Assembly: GCA_017509065.1 (NCBI GenBank)
Contig: JAFWQM010000038.1
Location: forward strand, 1-10,121
Length of the DNA stretch: 10,121 nt
Direction: 5' to 3'
Source of the DNA: Clostridia bacterium
GTDB lineage: Bacteria > Bacillota_A > Clostridia > Christensenellales > Aristaeellaceae
Positions 1-6,820 of this stretch are shown piece after piece (positions within the stretch are counted from its first letter, which is position 1; every line of letters begins with the position of its first letter). The notes beneath the pieces are model-generated. The model was not told where the DNA came from. It did not search any database and saw only the letters and a program-made list of their open reading frames with translations. A program made the position numbers and the translations under genes.

Positions 1-202
1 ATTATCTGCGGGCGATAAATCGGTCCATCCTGCGTCACTCAACCTTGAAATACCTCCAGTATTCCTGCGGTTTCGTTCCTTGTCTGGAACGATTTCTCAT
101 CCCGCATCTGAATTCACGATTCAATTGGGCGAGCAATAATATTATATTATCATAGAGAATCATTTTTCTTATCCCTAATATATGCTTTTCTCGGAAGGGG
201 GT

Positions 203-247
203 CTGGGGGAAACCGCTCTTTGGATTCCAAAGAGCGGTTTCCCCCAG
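203..247. repeat. Perfect 21-bp inverted repeat with 3-nt loop
   Basis: Arms 203-223 and 227-247 are perfectly complementary around the loop ATT (224-226); the arm begins CTGGGGGAAACCGC. Neither side is followed by a T-run (TAATCAAATC on plus, ACCCCCTTCC on minus), so it is not a canonical intrinsic terminator on either strand, although such a stable stem could still end or stabilise an RNA. It lies 46 nt upstream of the -35 box at 294. It could be a terminator for unseen upstream genes, a small dispersed palindromic repeat, or an operator-like site. The structure is seen directly; its role is unknown. Confidence 0.85.
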
Positions 248-293
248 TAATCAAATCTCGTAAGCGATAGCCCTGGCAGGATGAAAAAACTGG

Positions 294-322
294 TTGCAAA
301 TTGGCCGGAGCTTTGGTATAAT
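294..322 (+). promoter_or_regulatory. Sigma-A-type promoter upstream of gene 1
   Basis: A -35 box TTGCAA (294-299, 4 of 6 consensus bases) and a perfect -10 box TATAAT (317-322) are separated by exactly 17 bp, and TGG immediately before the -10 supplies an extended -10 (TGn). Transcription would start near 329, giving a leader of about 72 nt before the ATG at 401. It is the best promoter in the window and probably drives gene 1 and the binding-protein gene together, since no comparable promoter was found between them. A TTGACA at 322-327 overlaps the -10, but no -10 follows it at a suitable distance. Confidence 0.8.
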
Positions 323-400
323 TGACAGCAGAAAAGATGTATTTTCATTGAAAGTTTCCTGTTTTCCGAAGGGATATATTTTTCAAAGGCGGATGTTTGC

Positions 401-2053
401 ATGACACATCGCAAGGCAATGCTGCTCGACCTGGATGAACGGATCGAACGGCTGCTGTCCAGGCAGATCACGGATGAGGGAGACGCGCGTTTCGGTGGGT
501 TTTGGACGGAGGATTTCCACGTGGAACCCCGTGAGAGCGGCTTTTTCCTGGGGGATATGGTGGCGGCGTTCGTGACAAAGGACAGCCGCTGGTATCTGCA
601 TGAGGAGCTGAAAGCCGCCATCCAGCGGGATTTATCGTATATGCAGCGCCATCAGCGGCCGGACGGCTGCTTTGACCTGACGCCCTGCAACTTCGCTTCG
701 CCTCCGGACACGGCCTTCATGGTGAACGCCATGCTGAACGGCTGGTGGCTGCTGGAAAAATGCGAAGCCAAAGAGGCTGACTTTATCTGCCCGCCCATGT
801 ACGCCCTCATCGACAGCGCTTCGCGCGGCATCGCGGCGGGAGGCTTCCACACGCCCAACCACCGCTGGGCAATTTCCGCATGCCTGCTGAACTGCGAAAA
901 GATCACCGGGAACAAGGCCCTTGGCGACCGCGCCCGGCAGTATCTGCGCGAAGGGCTGGACATCAACGCGGACGGCGAGTTTGCCGAGCGCAGCGCCGGG
1001 AACTACAACCAGGTCAACGACGACCAGATGATCCGGCTGTATCTGGCTACGGGGGATAAAACATATCTCGAAGCCGCCGCCCGGAACCTGGAAATGATGT
1101 ACTGCTACTTCGATCCCGATAATTCCGTGTTCACCAACAATTCCACCCGGCAGGACATGGGCAAAAAGGTGTACGCGGACACTTACTATATCCTGTATCT
1201 GCTCGTGGGTTATCTGTTAGGCCGGGAAGACCTGGGCCGCATGGCCGGGTTCATCTGGCGGGACTGCCGGCGGCGCGGCATCGTGCCGCCCGGCGTGGAA
1301 TGGGTGCTGCTGTTCCCGGAAATGGACGGCTTTGGCGAACAGGAGGGCTTTGAACCGCCCATCACGCGGATCGACCGGCTGTTCCCCGACAGCGCCATCG
1401 CCCGCATCCGGGAAGGACATTGGAGCTGCTCCCTGCTGAAAGGCAAGCCCAACTGCCTGTACTTCCAGCACGGCGCGTTCAGCATGTACATGACCATCTA
1501 TTCCAACCTCTGCGACCGGCGCAACTTCCTGGCGGACACGCTGGAAAAGACGGAGAACGGTTATGTGATGCGCGCCCACGCTGCGGGCTGGTATTACCTG
1601 CCCTTTGATGAAAAGCCCGCCACCAGCGATTGGTGGGCCATGGACAATCCACACACCCGGAAAAAGACCGAGGGCCTGCCGCTGGATACAGAGCTGGAAA
1701 TCGTGAAGTCGGAGGACGGCATCGACCTGTACATCCGCACGGCGGGCATTGACCAACTGCCCCTGCGCTGCGAGTTTTCCTTCCTGCCCGGCGGCTATGT
1801 GCGCACAAACCACTTTATCCAGCGGGCGAAGCCGGGGGAGAGCATCAACGTGCTGGACGGAACGGTGGAAGCCGCCGGGCCGGGTGGAGAAACCATATTG
1901 CTCGACAGCGCGTTTGGCGCGCACGATTTCCGGGACCGCATGGGCGGCGCGTATCCGCTGAGCGAAAACCATTATACTGTGCTGTTCACCGCCTACACCC
2001 CTGTGGATAAAAAGATTTCCATCCGCGCCGCCAGGATGGACAGGCACGTTTGA
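401..2053 (+). CDS. Uncharacterised alpha/alpha-barrel-like protein, probable carbohydrate-active enzyme
   Basis: The 550-aa product has no signal peptide or membrane segment, so it should act in the cytoplasm. Residues about 10-290 are mainly helical, with repeated aromatic and small-residue helices typical of alpha/alpha toroids. Residues about 380-545 look beta-rich, like the beta-sandwich that follows the toroid in heparinase II/III-type lyases and related hydrolases. Candidate active-site segments are GGFHTPNHRW (147-156) and NYNQVNDDQM (201-210), rich in His, Asn, Tyr and Asp; this role is inferred, not matched to a known site. The start at 401 has an SD-like AAAGGCGG at 385-392, 8 nt upstream. 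The gene sits 84 nt before the binding-protein gene of an ABC importer, consistent with breakdown of an imported glycan fragment. I do not recognise the exact family; a non-catalytic or different hydrolase role is possible. Confidence 0.8.
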   Translation: MTHRKAMLLDLDERIERLLSRQITDEGDARFGGFWTEDFHVEPRESGFFLGDMVAAFVTKDSRWYLHEELKAAIQRDLSYMQRHQRPDGCFDLTPCNFASPPDTAFMVNAMLNGWWLLEKCEAKEADFICPPMYALIDSASRGIAAGGFHTPNHRWAISACLLNCEKITGNKALGDRARQYLREGLDINADGEFAERSAGNYNQVNDDQMIRLYLATGDKTYLEAAARNLEMMYCYFDPDNSVFTNNSTRQDMGKKVYADTYYILYLLVGYLLGREDLGRMAGFIWRDCRRRGIVPPGVEWVLLFPEMDGFGEQEGFEPPITRIDRLFPDSAIARIREGHWSCSLLKGKPNCLYFQHGAFSMYMTIYSNLCDRRNFLADTLEKTENGYVMRAHAAGWYYLPFDEKPATSDWWAMDNPHTRKKTEGLPLDTELEIVKSEDGIDLYIRTAGIDQLPLRCEFSFLPGGYVRTNHFIQRAKPGESINVLDGTVEAAGPGGETILLDSAFGAHDFRDRMGGAYPLSENHYTVLFTAYTPVDKKISIRAARMDRHV

Positions 2054-2137
2054 TAAAAAGGTTTGTCCACTTGCTTGAACCCAATCCGCATCAATTGCGG
2101 AAAAATAGAAAAAGGAACAAAAAAGGAGGAACCCGAC
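2054..2137 (+). promoter_or_regulatory. Short spacer with small hairpin and strong RBS for the binding-protein gene
   Basis: A small stem TCCGCA/TGCGGA (2085-2090 with 2096-2101, loop TCAAT) is followed by A-rich rather than T-rich sequence, so it does not look like a terminator on the plus strand. A near-perfect Shine-Dalgarno AAAGGAGG (2122-2129) lies 8 nt before the ATG at 2138 and fixes that start. No good promoter is visible, which suggests cotranscription with gene 1. Confidence 0.6.
2122..2129 (+). promoter_or_regulatory. RBS deciding the binding-protein start
   Basis: AAAGGAGG matches the anti-SD sequence over 8 nt, with an 8-nt spacer to the ATG at 2138. It rules out the upstream in-frame ATG at 2063, which would add 25 residues in front of a clear signal peptide. 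Confidence 0.9.
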
Positions 2138-4036
2138 ATGAAGACCCGGAAGATCATTTCCGCCCTGCTGGCGCTGGTGATGCTGCTGACGATGGCATCC
2201 TTCGCGTCCGCGGAATCGGCCTACACCCAGTCCCCCTACCTGGACGGCCAGGACCTGCCCGCCGTGGAAGACCGCCTGCCCGCCGCCTTCGACATTATGG
2301 TGGAGAACGTGGCTGACATCGGCCAGTACACCGATTCCATCACCCTGATGCAGGGCGGCTCCTCCAAGTGGGGCCCCGGCAAGCCCACCGAAGAAGCGCT
2401 CTTCCGCTTCCGCACCGACGGCACTGTGGAGCCCAATGTGGCCAAGGGCTTCGACGTGAACGAGGACTGCACCGTGTGGACGATCTATCTGCGCGAGGGC
2501 ATGAAGTGGTCGGACGGCGTGCCCTTCACGTCCGAGGACTGCCGATTCTTCTATGAAAACTGCCTGCTCACCGGCTTTACCGGCAAGAGCGCCTGGGAAG
2601 CCGTGAAGGCCGCTGATGAGAACGGCGAAATGCAGGTGGCCAAGCTGGACATCATCGACGACTATACCTTCACCATGACCTTCGCTTCCTCCAAGCCCGA
2701 GTTCCTCCGCGAGCTGGCAATCAACGGCAAGTGGTTCTTCGCCCCCAAGCACTGGCTGGAAGAGCACGTGGCCGTGTACAGCGATGAAACCAAGACCGCC
2801 GAGGGAAAAGACGCCTACGCCCAGGCCCTGGGCTTCTCCGATATGAAAGCCCTTGGCAACAGCTACACCTATTACTACTGGATCGTGCCCGGCCGGCCCA
2901 CCCTCCGCGCCTGGCAGATCGACGGCGATTTCAACGCCGAAATGTGCGTGTGGAAGCGCAATCCCTATTACTGGAAGGTGGACGCCGAAGGCAAGCAGCT
3001 GCCCTACATTGACGAGCTGCACTTCCGCCGCTACAGCGACGATTCCCAGGCCCTGCTGTGGATCATGGACGGCACCGCCGACATCGGCTCCGTGGCCCTG
3101 GCCGACGTGGACACCATCCTGTCCTCCGACGCGGACGTAAACCTGGTCGAATGGTCCTCCACCGGCTGGACGAGCCAGTCCATGCAGCTGAACCTGGCCG
3201 TGAAGGATGATCTCAAACGGCCTCTGTTCCAGGATGTGAACTTCCGTCACGCCCTGTCAATCATCGTGGACCGTAACCAGATCGCCCAGCTCATCGACAA
3301 CGGCTACACCGAGCCCGCCCAGTCAGCGCCCGGCGAAGGCGCCCAGGGCTATGACCCCGAATGGACCGCCAAGTGGACGGAGCAGGATATCGAAGGCGCG
3401 CAGGAACTGCTGGCTCAGTGCGGCCTGGTGAAGGGCACGGATGGCTTCTGGACCTTCGCGGACGGCACGAAGCTGGTGCTGAACCTGCAGTACCAGAACG
3501 AAGCGGACGCCAGCCTGGCCGAGCTGCTCAAGAACGACCTGAGTAAAGCCGGCATCGACTCCACCACCCGCATGTACGACCGCTCCATCATGGAAGAAAT
3601 GCGCGCCGCCAATGAGCATGAAATCGTGCTGAACTACGAGAACTTCGACACCTTCTCCATCTCCCTGCGGCCCGACTACTTCGTGCCGCTCCGCGACTAC
3701 TGCGTGTGGGGCACCGCCTTCGGTCTGTGGTATCTGAACAGTCTGGACGGCAAAGGCCGCGAAGGCGCTGTGGAACCGCCGGAAGACGTGAAGGCCATGC
3801 TGGAGATTTACACCAACATGAAGAATGCCACCACCTCCGAAGAGAAGGAAGGCTTCGCCCTCCAGCTGTTGGAATGCTTCAAGGAAGGCATCTATGAGAT
3901 CGGCTTCACCTCCTCCAACCCCGCCGTGTACGCGGTGAACGCCAAGATGCACAACTTCCGCGAGGACGGCATCGCCTGCGATGAGTTCCGCGATCTGGGC
4001 CTTGCCAACTTCCCCTGCCTGTGGGTGGAAAAGTAA
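2138..4036 (+). CDS. Family-5 (Dpp/Opp-type) extracellular solute-binding protein of an ABC importer
   Basis: This 632-aa secreted protein should capture the substrate outside the membrane and deliver it to the permeases encoded at 4586-6807. A Sec signal is evident: KTRK, a hydrophobic core (about 6-20), then a likely cleavage after ASA (residue 25). No lipobox Cys follows, unlike most Firmicute binding proteins. The mature part has SBP_bac_5 hallmarks: LREGMKWSDGVPFTSED (118-134), RNPYYWKVDAEGKQLPYIDE (274-293) and DVNFRHALSIIVDRNQI (366-382). It is longer than classical DppA/OppA (about 535 aa), fitting the long subgroup often found with sugar genes. The ATG at 2138 is chosen over an in-frame ATG at 2063 because of its strong RBS and the signal peptide beginning there. 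A strong terminator follows at 4077. Substrate is unknown: peptide by family name, oligosaccharide more likely by context. Confidence 0.93.
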   Translation: MKTRKIISALLALVMLLTMASFASAESAYTQSPYLDGQDLPAVEDRLPAAFDIMVENVADIGQYTDSITLMQGGSSKWGPGKPTEEALFRFRTDGTVEPNVAKGFDVNEDCTVWTIYLREGMKWSDGVPFTSEDCRFFYENCLLTGFTGKSAWEAVKAADENGEMQVAKLDIIDDYTFTMTFASSKPEFLRELAINGKWFFAPKHWLEEHVAVYSDETKTAEGKDAYAQALGFSDMKALGNSYTYYYWIVPGRPTLRAWQIDGDFNAEMCVWKRNPYYWKVDAEGKQLPYIDELHFRRYSDDSQALLWIMDGTADIGSVALADVDTILSSDADVNLVEWSSTGWTSQSMQLNLAVKDDLKRPLFQDVNFRHALSIIVDRNQIAQLIDNGYTEPAQSAPGEGAQGYDPEWTAKWTEQDIEGAQELLAQCGLVKGTDGFWTFADGTKLVLNLQYQNEADASLAELLKNDLSKAGIDSTTRMYDRSIMEEMRAANEHEIVLNYENFDTFSISLRPDYFVPLRDYCVWGTAFGLWYLNSLDGKGREGAVEPPEDVKAMLEIYTNMKNATTSEEKEGFALQLLECFKEGIYEIGFTSSNPAVYAVNAKMHNFREDGIACDEFRDLGLANFPCLWVEK

Positions 4037-4076
4037 TCCCTCCGCTTCCCTGCGGAAGTCATTGTAACCAAACGGG

Positions 4077-4108
4077 GCGGGAAGGCGTAAGCTCGCCTTC
4101 CCGCTTTT
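4077..4108 (+). terminator. Intrinsic terminator after the binding-protein gene
   Basis: A perfect 11-bp GC-rich stem, GCGGGAAGGCG (4077-4087) with CGCCTTCCCGC (4094-4104), has a 6-nt loop TAAGCT and is followed by TTTTCCTGTTT. It lies 40 nt after the stop codon at 4036. If partial, it would let a minority of transcripts continue to the permeases, giving an excess of the binding protein; it would also protect the upstream mRNA 3' end. Confidence 0.88.
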
Positions 4109-4121
4109 CCTGTTTACGAGG

Positions 4122-4175
4122 CAGGGGGCTTCTTCAGCCCCCTGTACCCCTGAACCAAGGGCCTTCGGCCCCTGG
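4122..4175 (+). repeat. Two adjacent GC-rich hairpins
   Basis: The first has 9-bp arms CAGGGGGCT (4122-4130) and AGCCCCCTG (4136-4144) around TCTTC. The second has arms CCAAGGGCC (4155-4163) and GGCCCCTGG (4167-4175), one mismatch, around TTC, followed by ACCCTTTTAGG, so it is slightly terminator-like. This kind of back-to-back hairpin is typical of dispersed intergenic repeats in Clostridia; whether it is repeated in this genome cannot be seen from one window. Confidence 0.7.
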
Positions 4176-4252
4176 ACCCTTTTAGGCGATAAAGTAAGCA
4201 GGGGAAGACAAACAACCTCCGCCTGCTGCGCTGGGGCTTACGAAAGTTAGAG

Positions 4253-4376
4253 GCTTCTGGCCCAAGAAAGCCGGGAAAATCCCAGGGGGAAAGTTCACTT
4301 TCCCCTGGGGATTATTCCCTGGCTTTCCCCGGATGCGAAGCATCCGGGAAGGCGGCTTCGCCGCCGGGCCAGAAGC
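4253..4376 (+). ncRNA. Candidate structured RNA or nested palindromic repeat
   Basis: An 11-bp perfect closing helix, GCTTCTGGCCC (4253-4263) with GGGCCAGAAGC (4366-4376), encloses three hairpins placed side by side. Arm A (4267-4326) is about 27 pairs with small bulges, including CCCAGGGG/CCCCTGGG and an outer AAAGCC/GGCTTT. Arm B is CCCGGATGC/GCATCCGGG (4328-4336 with 4340-4348, loop GAA). Arm C is GGCGGC/GCCGCC (4351-4356 with 4360-4365, loop TTC). Together they form a compact four-way-junction layout. I do not recognise a known riboswitch or ncRNA class. It may be a transcribed regulatory or stability element between transporter genes, or a DNA-level repeat; the sequence alone shows only the fold potential, and either strand could be the relevant one. 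Confidence 0.45.
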
Positions 4377-4468
4377 ACAATGGCACCAAGCCTGGCTTCC
4401 ACGTTCCTCTATGCGACAGCGGGAACCAAGATTGTATGCCCCTTCAAGCAGCATCCGCTATTGCGGGT

Positions 4469-4523
4469 CCAGGGCGGTCACCGCCCTGGTGGGGTGCGGG
4501 GCAACGCCCCGCCGTTTCTTTTT
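4469..4523 (+). terminator. Tandem hairpins with a T-rich tail upstream of the permease genes
   Basis: The first stem is CCAGGGCGGT (4469-4478) with ACCGCCCTGG (4480-4489), practically a palindrome. The second is GCGGGGC (4496-4502) with GCCCCGC (4506-4512), loop AAC, followed by CGTTTCTTTTTGTTTCTT. The second stem with its T-rich tail has the form of an intrinsic terminator, only about 62 nt before the permease ATG at 4586. Transcription of the permeases must therefore read through it or start just downstream of it. Confidence 0.75.
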
Positions 4524-4570
4524 GTTTCTTCGCCCTTTGCAACGTGGCTGTGAATCGTATGACTCAACCA

Positions 4571-4576
4571 AGGAGG
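4571..4576 (+). promoter_or_regulatory. RBS deciding the first permease start
   Basis: AGGAGG is placed 9 nt before the ATG at 4586. The reading frame is open further upstream, to a possible ATG at 4436, but that extension would run through the terminator hairpins and lacks an RBS of this quality. Confidence 0.85.
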
Positions 4577-4585
4577 CAAGCGCCT

Positions 4586-5608
4586 ATGGGCAATTACATC
4601 CTCAAGCGCGTCCTGACGTTCATTCCCATCCTGCTGATCATGTCGCTGGTGATATTCTTTATCATCCAGCTGCCGCCGGGCGACTATCTGACCTCCTACG
4701 TGGCGGGGCTGAAGGCGGAGGGCCAGATCGTGGACGAAAGCGAGCTGGCCAGCCTGAAGGAGCGCTACGGCCTGGATCAGCCCTGGTTCGTGCAGTATTT
4801 CAAATGGATGGGGAATATCCTGACCCGGTTCGATTTCGGCTACTCCTTCAAGTACGAAGCGCCGGTGTGGAGCACCATCGCGTCGGTACTGCCGATGACG
4901 ATCGTGGTGTCGCTGGTGACGATGCTGTTCAATTATCTGGTGGGCATCCCCATCGGCATTTACAGCGCCGTGCACCAGTATTCCGTGGGCGACTACTGCT
5001 TTACTTTGCTGGGGTTTATCGGCATGGCGGTGCCCAATTTTCTGTTCGCTATCCTGCTCATGTACGGCACCTACATCTGGACGGGCACGGCGTTCATCGG
5101 CCTGTATACCAGCGAGGTGCTGGTGGGCCTGCAGCAGGGAACCATGCAGTGGTGGGAAGTGCTGGGCCGGGGCGATTTCTGGGGCCGCATGGCGATTCCG
5201 ATCATCGTGATCGGCACGTCGGGCACCTGCGGCACGCTGCGCTCCATGCGCGCCCAGATGCTGGATGAGCTGGGCAGGAACTATGTGCTCTGCGCCCGGG
5301 CCAAGGGCGTGTCTGAAAAGCGCATTGTGTACAAGTATTGCCTCCGGGCGGCGCTGAACCCCACGGTATCCGGCCTGAGCGGCGTGCTGTCCCACATCTT
5401 CAACGGCTCCACCATCTCCGCCATCGTGATGAATCTGCAATTGGTGGGCCCCATGCTGTATGAAGCATTGAAGGCCCAGGATATGTACCTGGCGGGCACC
5501 ATCCTGCTGGTGATGGGCTTTCTGATCGTTATCGGCACGCTGCTGTCCGATATCCTGCTGGCGTGGCTCGATCCCCGCATCCGCTTTTCCGGAAGGAGGG
5601 CTGATTGA
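4586..5608 (+). CDS. ABC importer permease, DppB/OppB type
   Basis: This 340-aa inner-membrane subunit forms half of the translocation channel. The N-terminus MGNYILKRVLTFIPILLIMS is the classic OppB/DppB opening, where a first membrane helix (about 7-28) follows a short positive segment. An extracytoplasmic part with QLPPGDYL (28-35) and LKERYGLDQPW (57-67) is also typical. Further helices lie at about 100-130, 138-166, 203-215, 265-290 and 304-325. The EAA-type cytoplasmic loop that docks on the ATPases is at 227-259 (DELGRNYVLCARAKGVSEKR), and the end ILLAWLDPRIRF is a family hallmark. Length fits the family (about 310-340 aa). It partners the permease that follows, whose start overlaps its stop. 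It is separated from its binding-protein gene by 549 nt of structured DNA, which is unusual within such an operon. Confidence 0.93.
   Translation: MGNYILKRVLTFIPILLIMSLVIFFIIQLPPGDYLTSYVAGLKAEGQIVDESELASLKERYGLDQPWFVQYFKWMGNILTRFDFGYSFKYEAPVWSTIASVLPMTIVVSLVTMLFNYLVGIPIGIYSAVHQYSVGDYCFTLLGFIGMAVPNFLFAILLMYGTYIWTGTAFIGLYTSEVLVGLQQGTMQWWEVLGRGDFWGRMAIPIIVIGTSGTCGTLRSMRAQMLDELGRNYVLCARAKGVSEKRIVYKYCLRAALNPTVSGLSGVLSHIFNGSTISAIVMNLQLVGPMLYEALKAQDMYLAGTILLVMGFLIVIGTLLSDILLAWLDPRIRFSGRRAD
5594..5599 (+). promoter_or_regulatory. RBS with ambiguous downstream start (TTG or GTG)
   Basis: AGGAGG lies within the last codons of the first permease gene. It is 5 nt before TTG 5605, which overlaps the TGA stop as TTGA, 11 nt before GTG 5611 and 20 nt before ATG 5620, all in the same frame. 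Either non-ATG start is possible; both imply translational coupling of the two permeases. Confidence 0.75.
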
Positions 5609-6807
5609 TCGTGACAGATATGGATAAGAAAGCCCTCCGCGCGCGGAAGAAAGCGGAGAAAGCCCGGCGGAAGGAAGAAAAATACTACCTGGCATCCCAA
5701 TGGCAGCTCATGGCCCGGAAGCTGGGCAAGCATAAGCTGGCCCGAATCTCCCTGGTCATCCTGGGTTTCCTTTATTTCGTGGCGCTGTTCGGAAACTTTC
5801 TGGCCCCCTACAGCCTGACGGAGTACGACGCCAATTCCAAAGACCTGCCGCCCACCGCCATTCATTTTAATCATGACGGCCAGTTCATCGGCCCCTTCGT
5901 GTACCACGCGGAGCGGCAGACCGTGAAAATGAGCGTGGCGGAAAAGAGCGCGGCGCAGAAGGCGGCCAAGGAGCGCGGCGAAAAGTACACCCCGCCCACC
6001 CTGATCGTTACCGACGACACCGAACCCATTCCGATCCAATGGTTCGTGCACGGCTCCTCCTACAAATTCCTCGGCCTGATCGAAAGCGACCTGCACCTGT
6101 TCGGCGTGGAGAAGGGCAAGGTGTTCCTCTTCGGCGCGGACAGCATGGGCCGCGACCTGTTCAGCCGCATCATCTTAGGCAGCCAGGTGTCGCTGACCAT
6201 TCCCTTCGCCGGCACGCTGATCAGCTTCGTGCTGGGCTTGGTGATCGGTTCGGTGTCGGGCTACTTTGGCGGCTGGGTGGATAACATCATCCAGCGCGTG
6301 ATCGAGGTGCTCAACTCCCTGCCCTCCCTACCCCTGTGGATGGCGCTGTCCGCCGCCATTCCCGCGGGCATCCCGCCGGTGCAGATGTATCTGCTCATCA
6401 CGGTCATTCTGTCCCTCATCAGCTGGACGGGCCTGGCTCGTGTGGTGCGCGGCAAGTTTATGTCGCTAAAAAACGAGGACTACGTGATGGCGGCAAAGCT
6501 GGCGGGCGTCAGCGATATGAAGATCATTATGAAGCACATGGTGCCGGGGTTCATGAGCTATCTGATCGTGAATCTGACGCTGGGCATTCCCTCCATGATC
6601 ATCGGCGAAACCAGCATGAGCTTCCTGGGCCTGGGCATCCAGAGCCCCGCCACCAGCTGGGGCGTGCTGCTCAAAGAGGCCCAGGACGTGACCAGCATCG
6701 CCCTGCATCCCTGGTGTCTGATTCCGCTGTTCTTCGTGGTGCTCACGGTGCTGGCGTTCAACTTCCTGGGCGACGGGATGCGCGACGCGGCCGACCCCTA
6801 TAAGTAA
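5605..6807 (+). CDS. ABC importer permease, DppC/OppC type, with enlarged extracytoplasmic segment
   Basis: This is the second channel subunit, about 400 aa. A highly basic cytoplasmic N-terminus rich in Lys, Arg and Glu (8-27) precedes the first membrane helix (about 47-66, the OppC_N region). Residues about 71-175 form a roughly 100-residue hydrophilic extracytoplasmic segment, much larger than in classical OppC/DppC proteins of about 300 aa. The conserved core begins at GADSMGRDLFSRIILGSQVS (177-196). The EAA loop EDYVMAAKLAGVSDMKIIMK is at 291-310, followed by ETSMSFLGLG (335-344), SWGVLL (351-356) and the terminal FLGDGMRDAADP, all diagnostic. The TTG start at 5605 overlaps the preceding stop by 4 nt; GTG 5611 would remove two residues. 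The enlarged loop probably contacts the binding protein (inference) and occurs in long-form members of the family. Confidence 0.93.
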   Translation: MIVTDMDKKALRARKKAEKARRKEEKYYLASQWQLMARKLGKHKLARISLVILGFLYFVALFGNFLAPYSLTEYDANSKDLPPTAIHFNHDGQFIGPFVYHAERQTVKMSVAEKSAAQKAAKERGEKYTPPTLIVTDDTEPIPIQWFVHGSSYKFLGLIESDLHLFGVEKGKVFLFGADSMGRDLFSRIILGSQVSLTIPFAGTLISFVLGLVIGSVSGYFGGWVDNIIQRVIEVLNSLPSLPLWMALSAAIPAGIPPVQMYLLITVILSLISWTGLARVVRGKFMSLKNEDYVMAAKLAGVSDMKIIMKHMVPGFMSYLIVNLTLGIPSMIIGETSMSFLGLGIQSPATSWGVLLKEAQDVTSIALHPWCLIPLFFVVLTVLAFNFLGDGMRDAADPYK

Positions 6808-6820
6808 GGAGGCGCCTTGC

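Larger units (their letters stand above)
1..400. other. Leading intergenic region, no convincing gene
   Basis: No gene could be supported here. Positions 121-180 are markedly AT-rich compared with the rest of the window. On the minus strand a GGAGG (complement of 53-57) lies 10 nt before a TTG at 42-40 and 14 nt before a GTG at 38-36; both frames stay open to the window edge (14 and 12 codons), so a divergent gene could begin here, but the stretch is too short to recognise. Two plus-strand frames are also open, one to a stop ending at 139 and one to about 155, so openness is not informative. The interval also contains the palindrome at 203-247 and the promoter at 294-322, listed separately. 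Confidence 0.5.
4037..4585 (+). other. 549-nt hairpin-rich intergenic region between binding protein and permeases
   Basis: No gene is supported here. The interval is packed with inverted repeats: a terminator (4077-4108), hairpins at 4122-4144 and 4155-4175, a multibranched candidate structure (4253-4376), small stems such as CCGC/GCGG at 4455-4466, a 10-bp stem at 4469-4489 and a second terminator (4496-4523). Between 4524 and 4585 only a weak promoter-like pair is seen (TTGCAA 4537-4542, 15 bp, TATGAC 4558-4563). The density of stems suggests dispersed repeats and/or regulatory RNA that uncouples binding-protein expression from the permease-ATPase block. Confidence 0.75.

Noticed and set aside
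131..153. Promoter-like TTGGGC/TATCAT in the AT-rich leader
   Set aside because: The -35 match is poor and there is no gene that it would serve before the palindrome; AT-rich DNA gives such matches by chance.
1..155. Open plus-strand and minus-strand frames at the left edge
   Set aside because: Several overlapping frames are open together and none has a recognisable motif, so no coding call is justified.
322..350. Second promoter with a perfect TTGACA at 322-327
   Set aside because: No -10-like hexamer exists 16-18 bp downstream, and it overlaps the better-supported TATAAT.
1217..3250. 677-codon open frame on the minus strand
   Set aside because: It is antisense to the gene-1 end and the binding-protein gene, is rich in Gly, His, Val and Ala in the way of GC-rich shadow frames, and has no recognisable domain.
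4182..4454. 90-codon minus-strand open frame in the hairpin region
   Set aside because: It runs straight through strong inverted repeats, lacks an RBS and resembles no protein; openness is explained by composition.
4436..4585. 50-residue N-terminal extension of the first permease
   Set aside because: It would translate the terminator stems; the ATG at 4586 has AGGAGG and the canonical permease N-terminus.
4333..5268. 311-codon plus-strand open frame overlapping the permease
   Set aside because: It is a different frame from the permease and translates to Arg/Gly/His-rich sequence; it also begins inside the hairpin cluster.
4478..5695. 405-codon open frame on the minus strand
   Set aside because: It is the complement of the first permease gene, with His/Gln/Arg-rich low-complexity translation and no domain.
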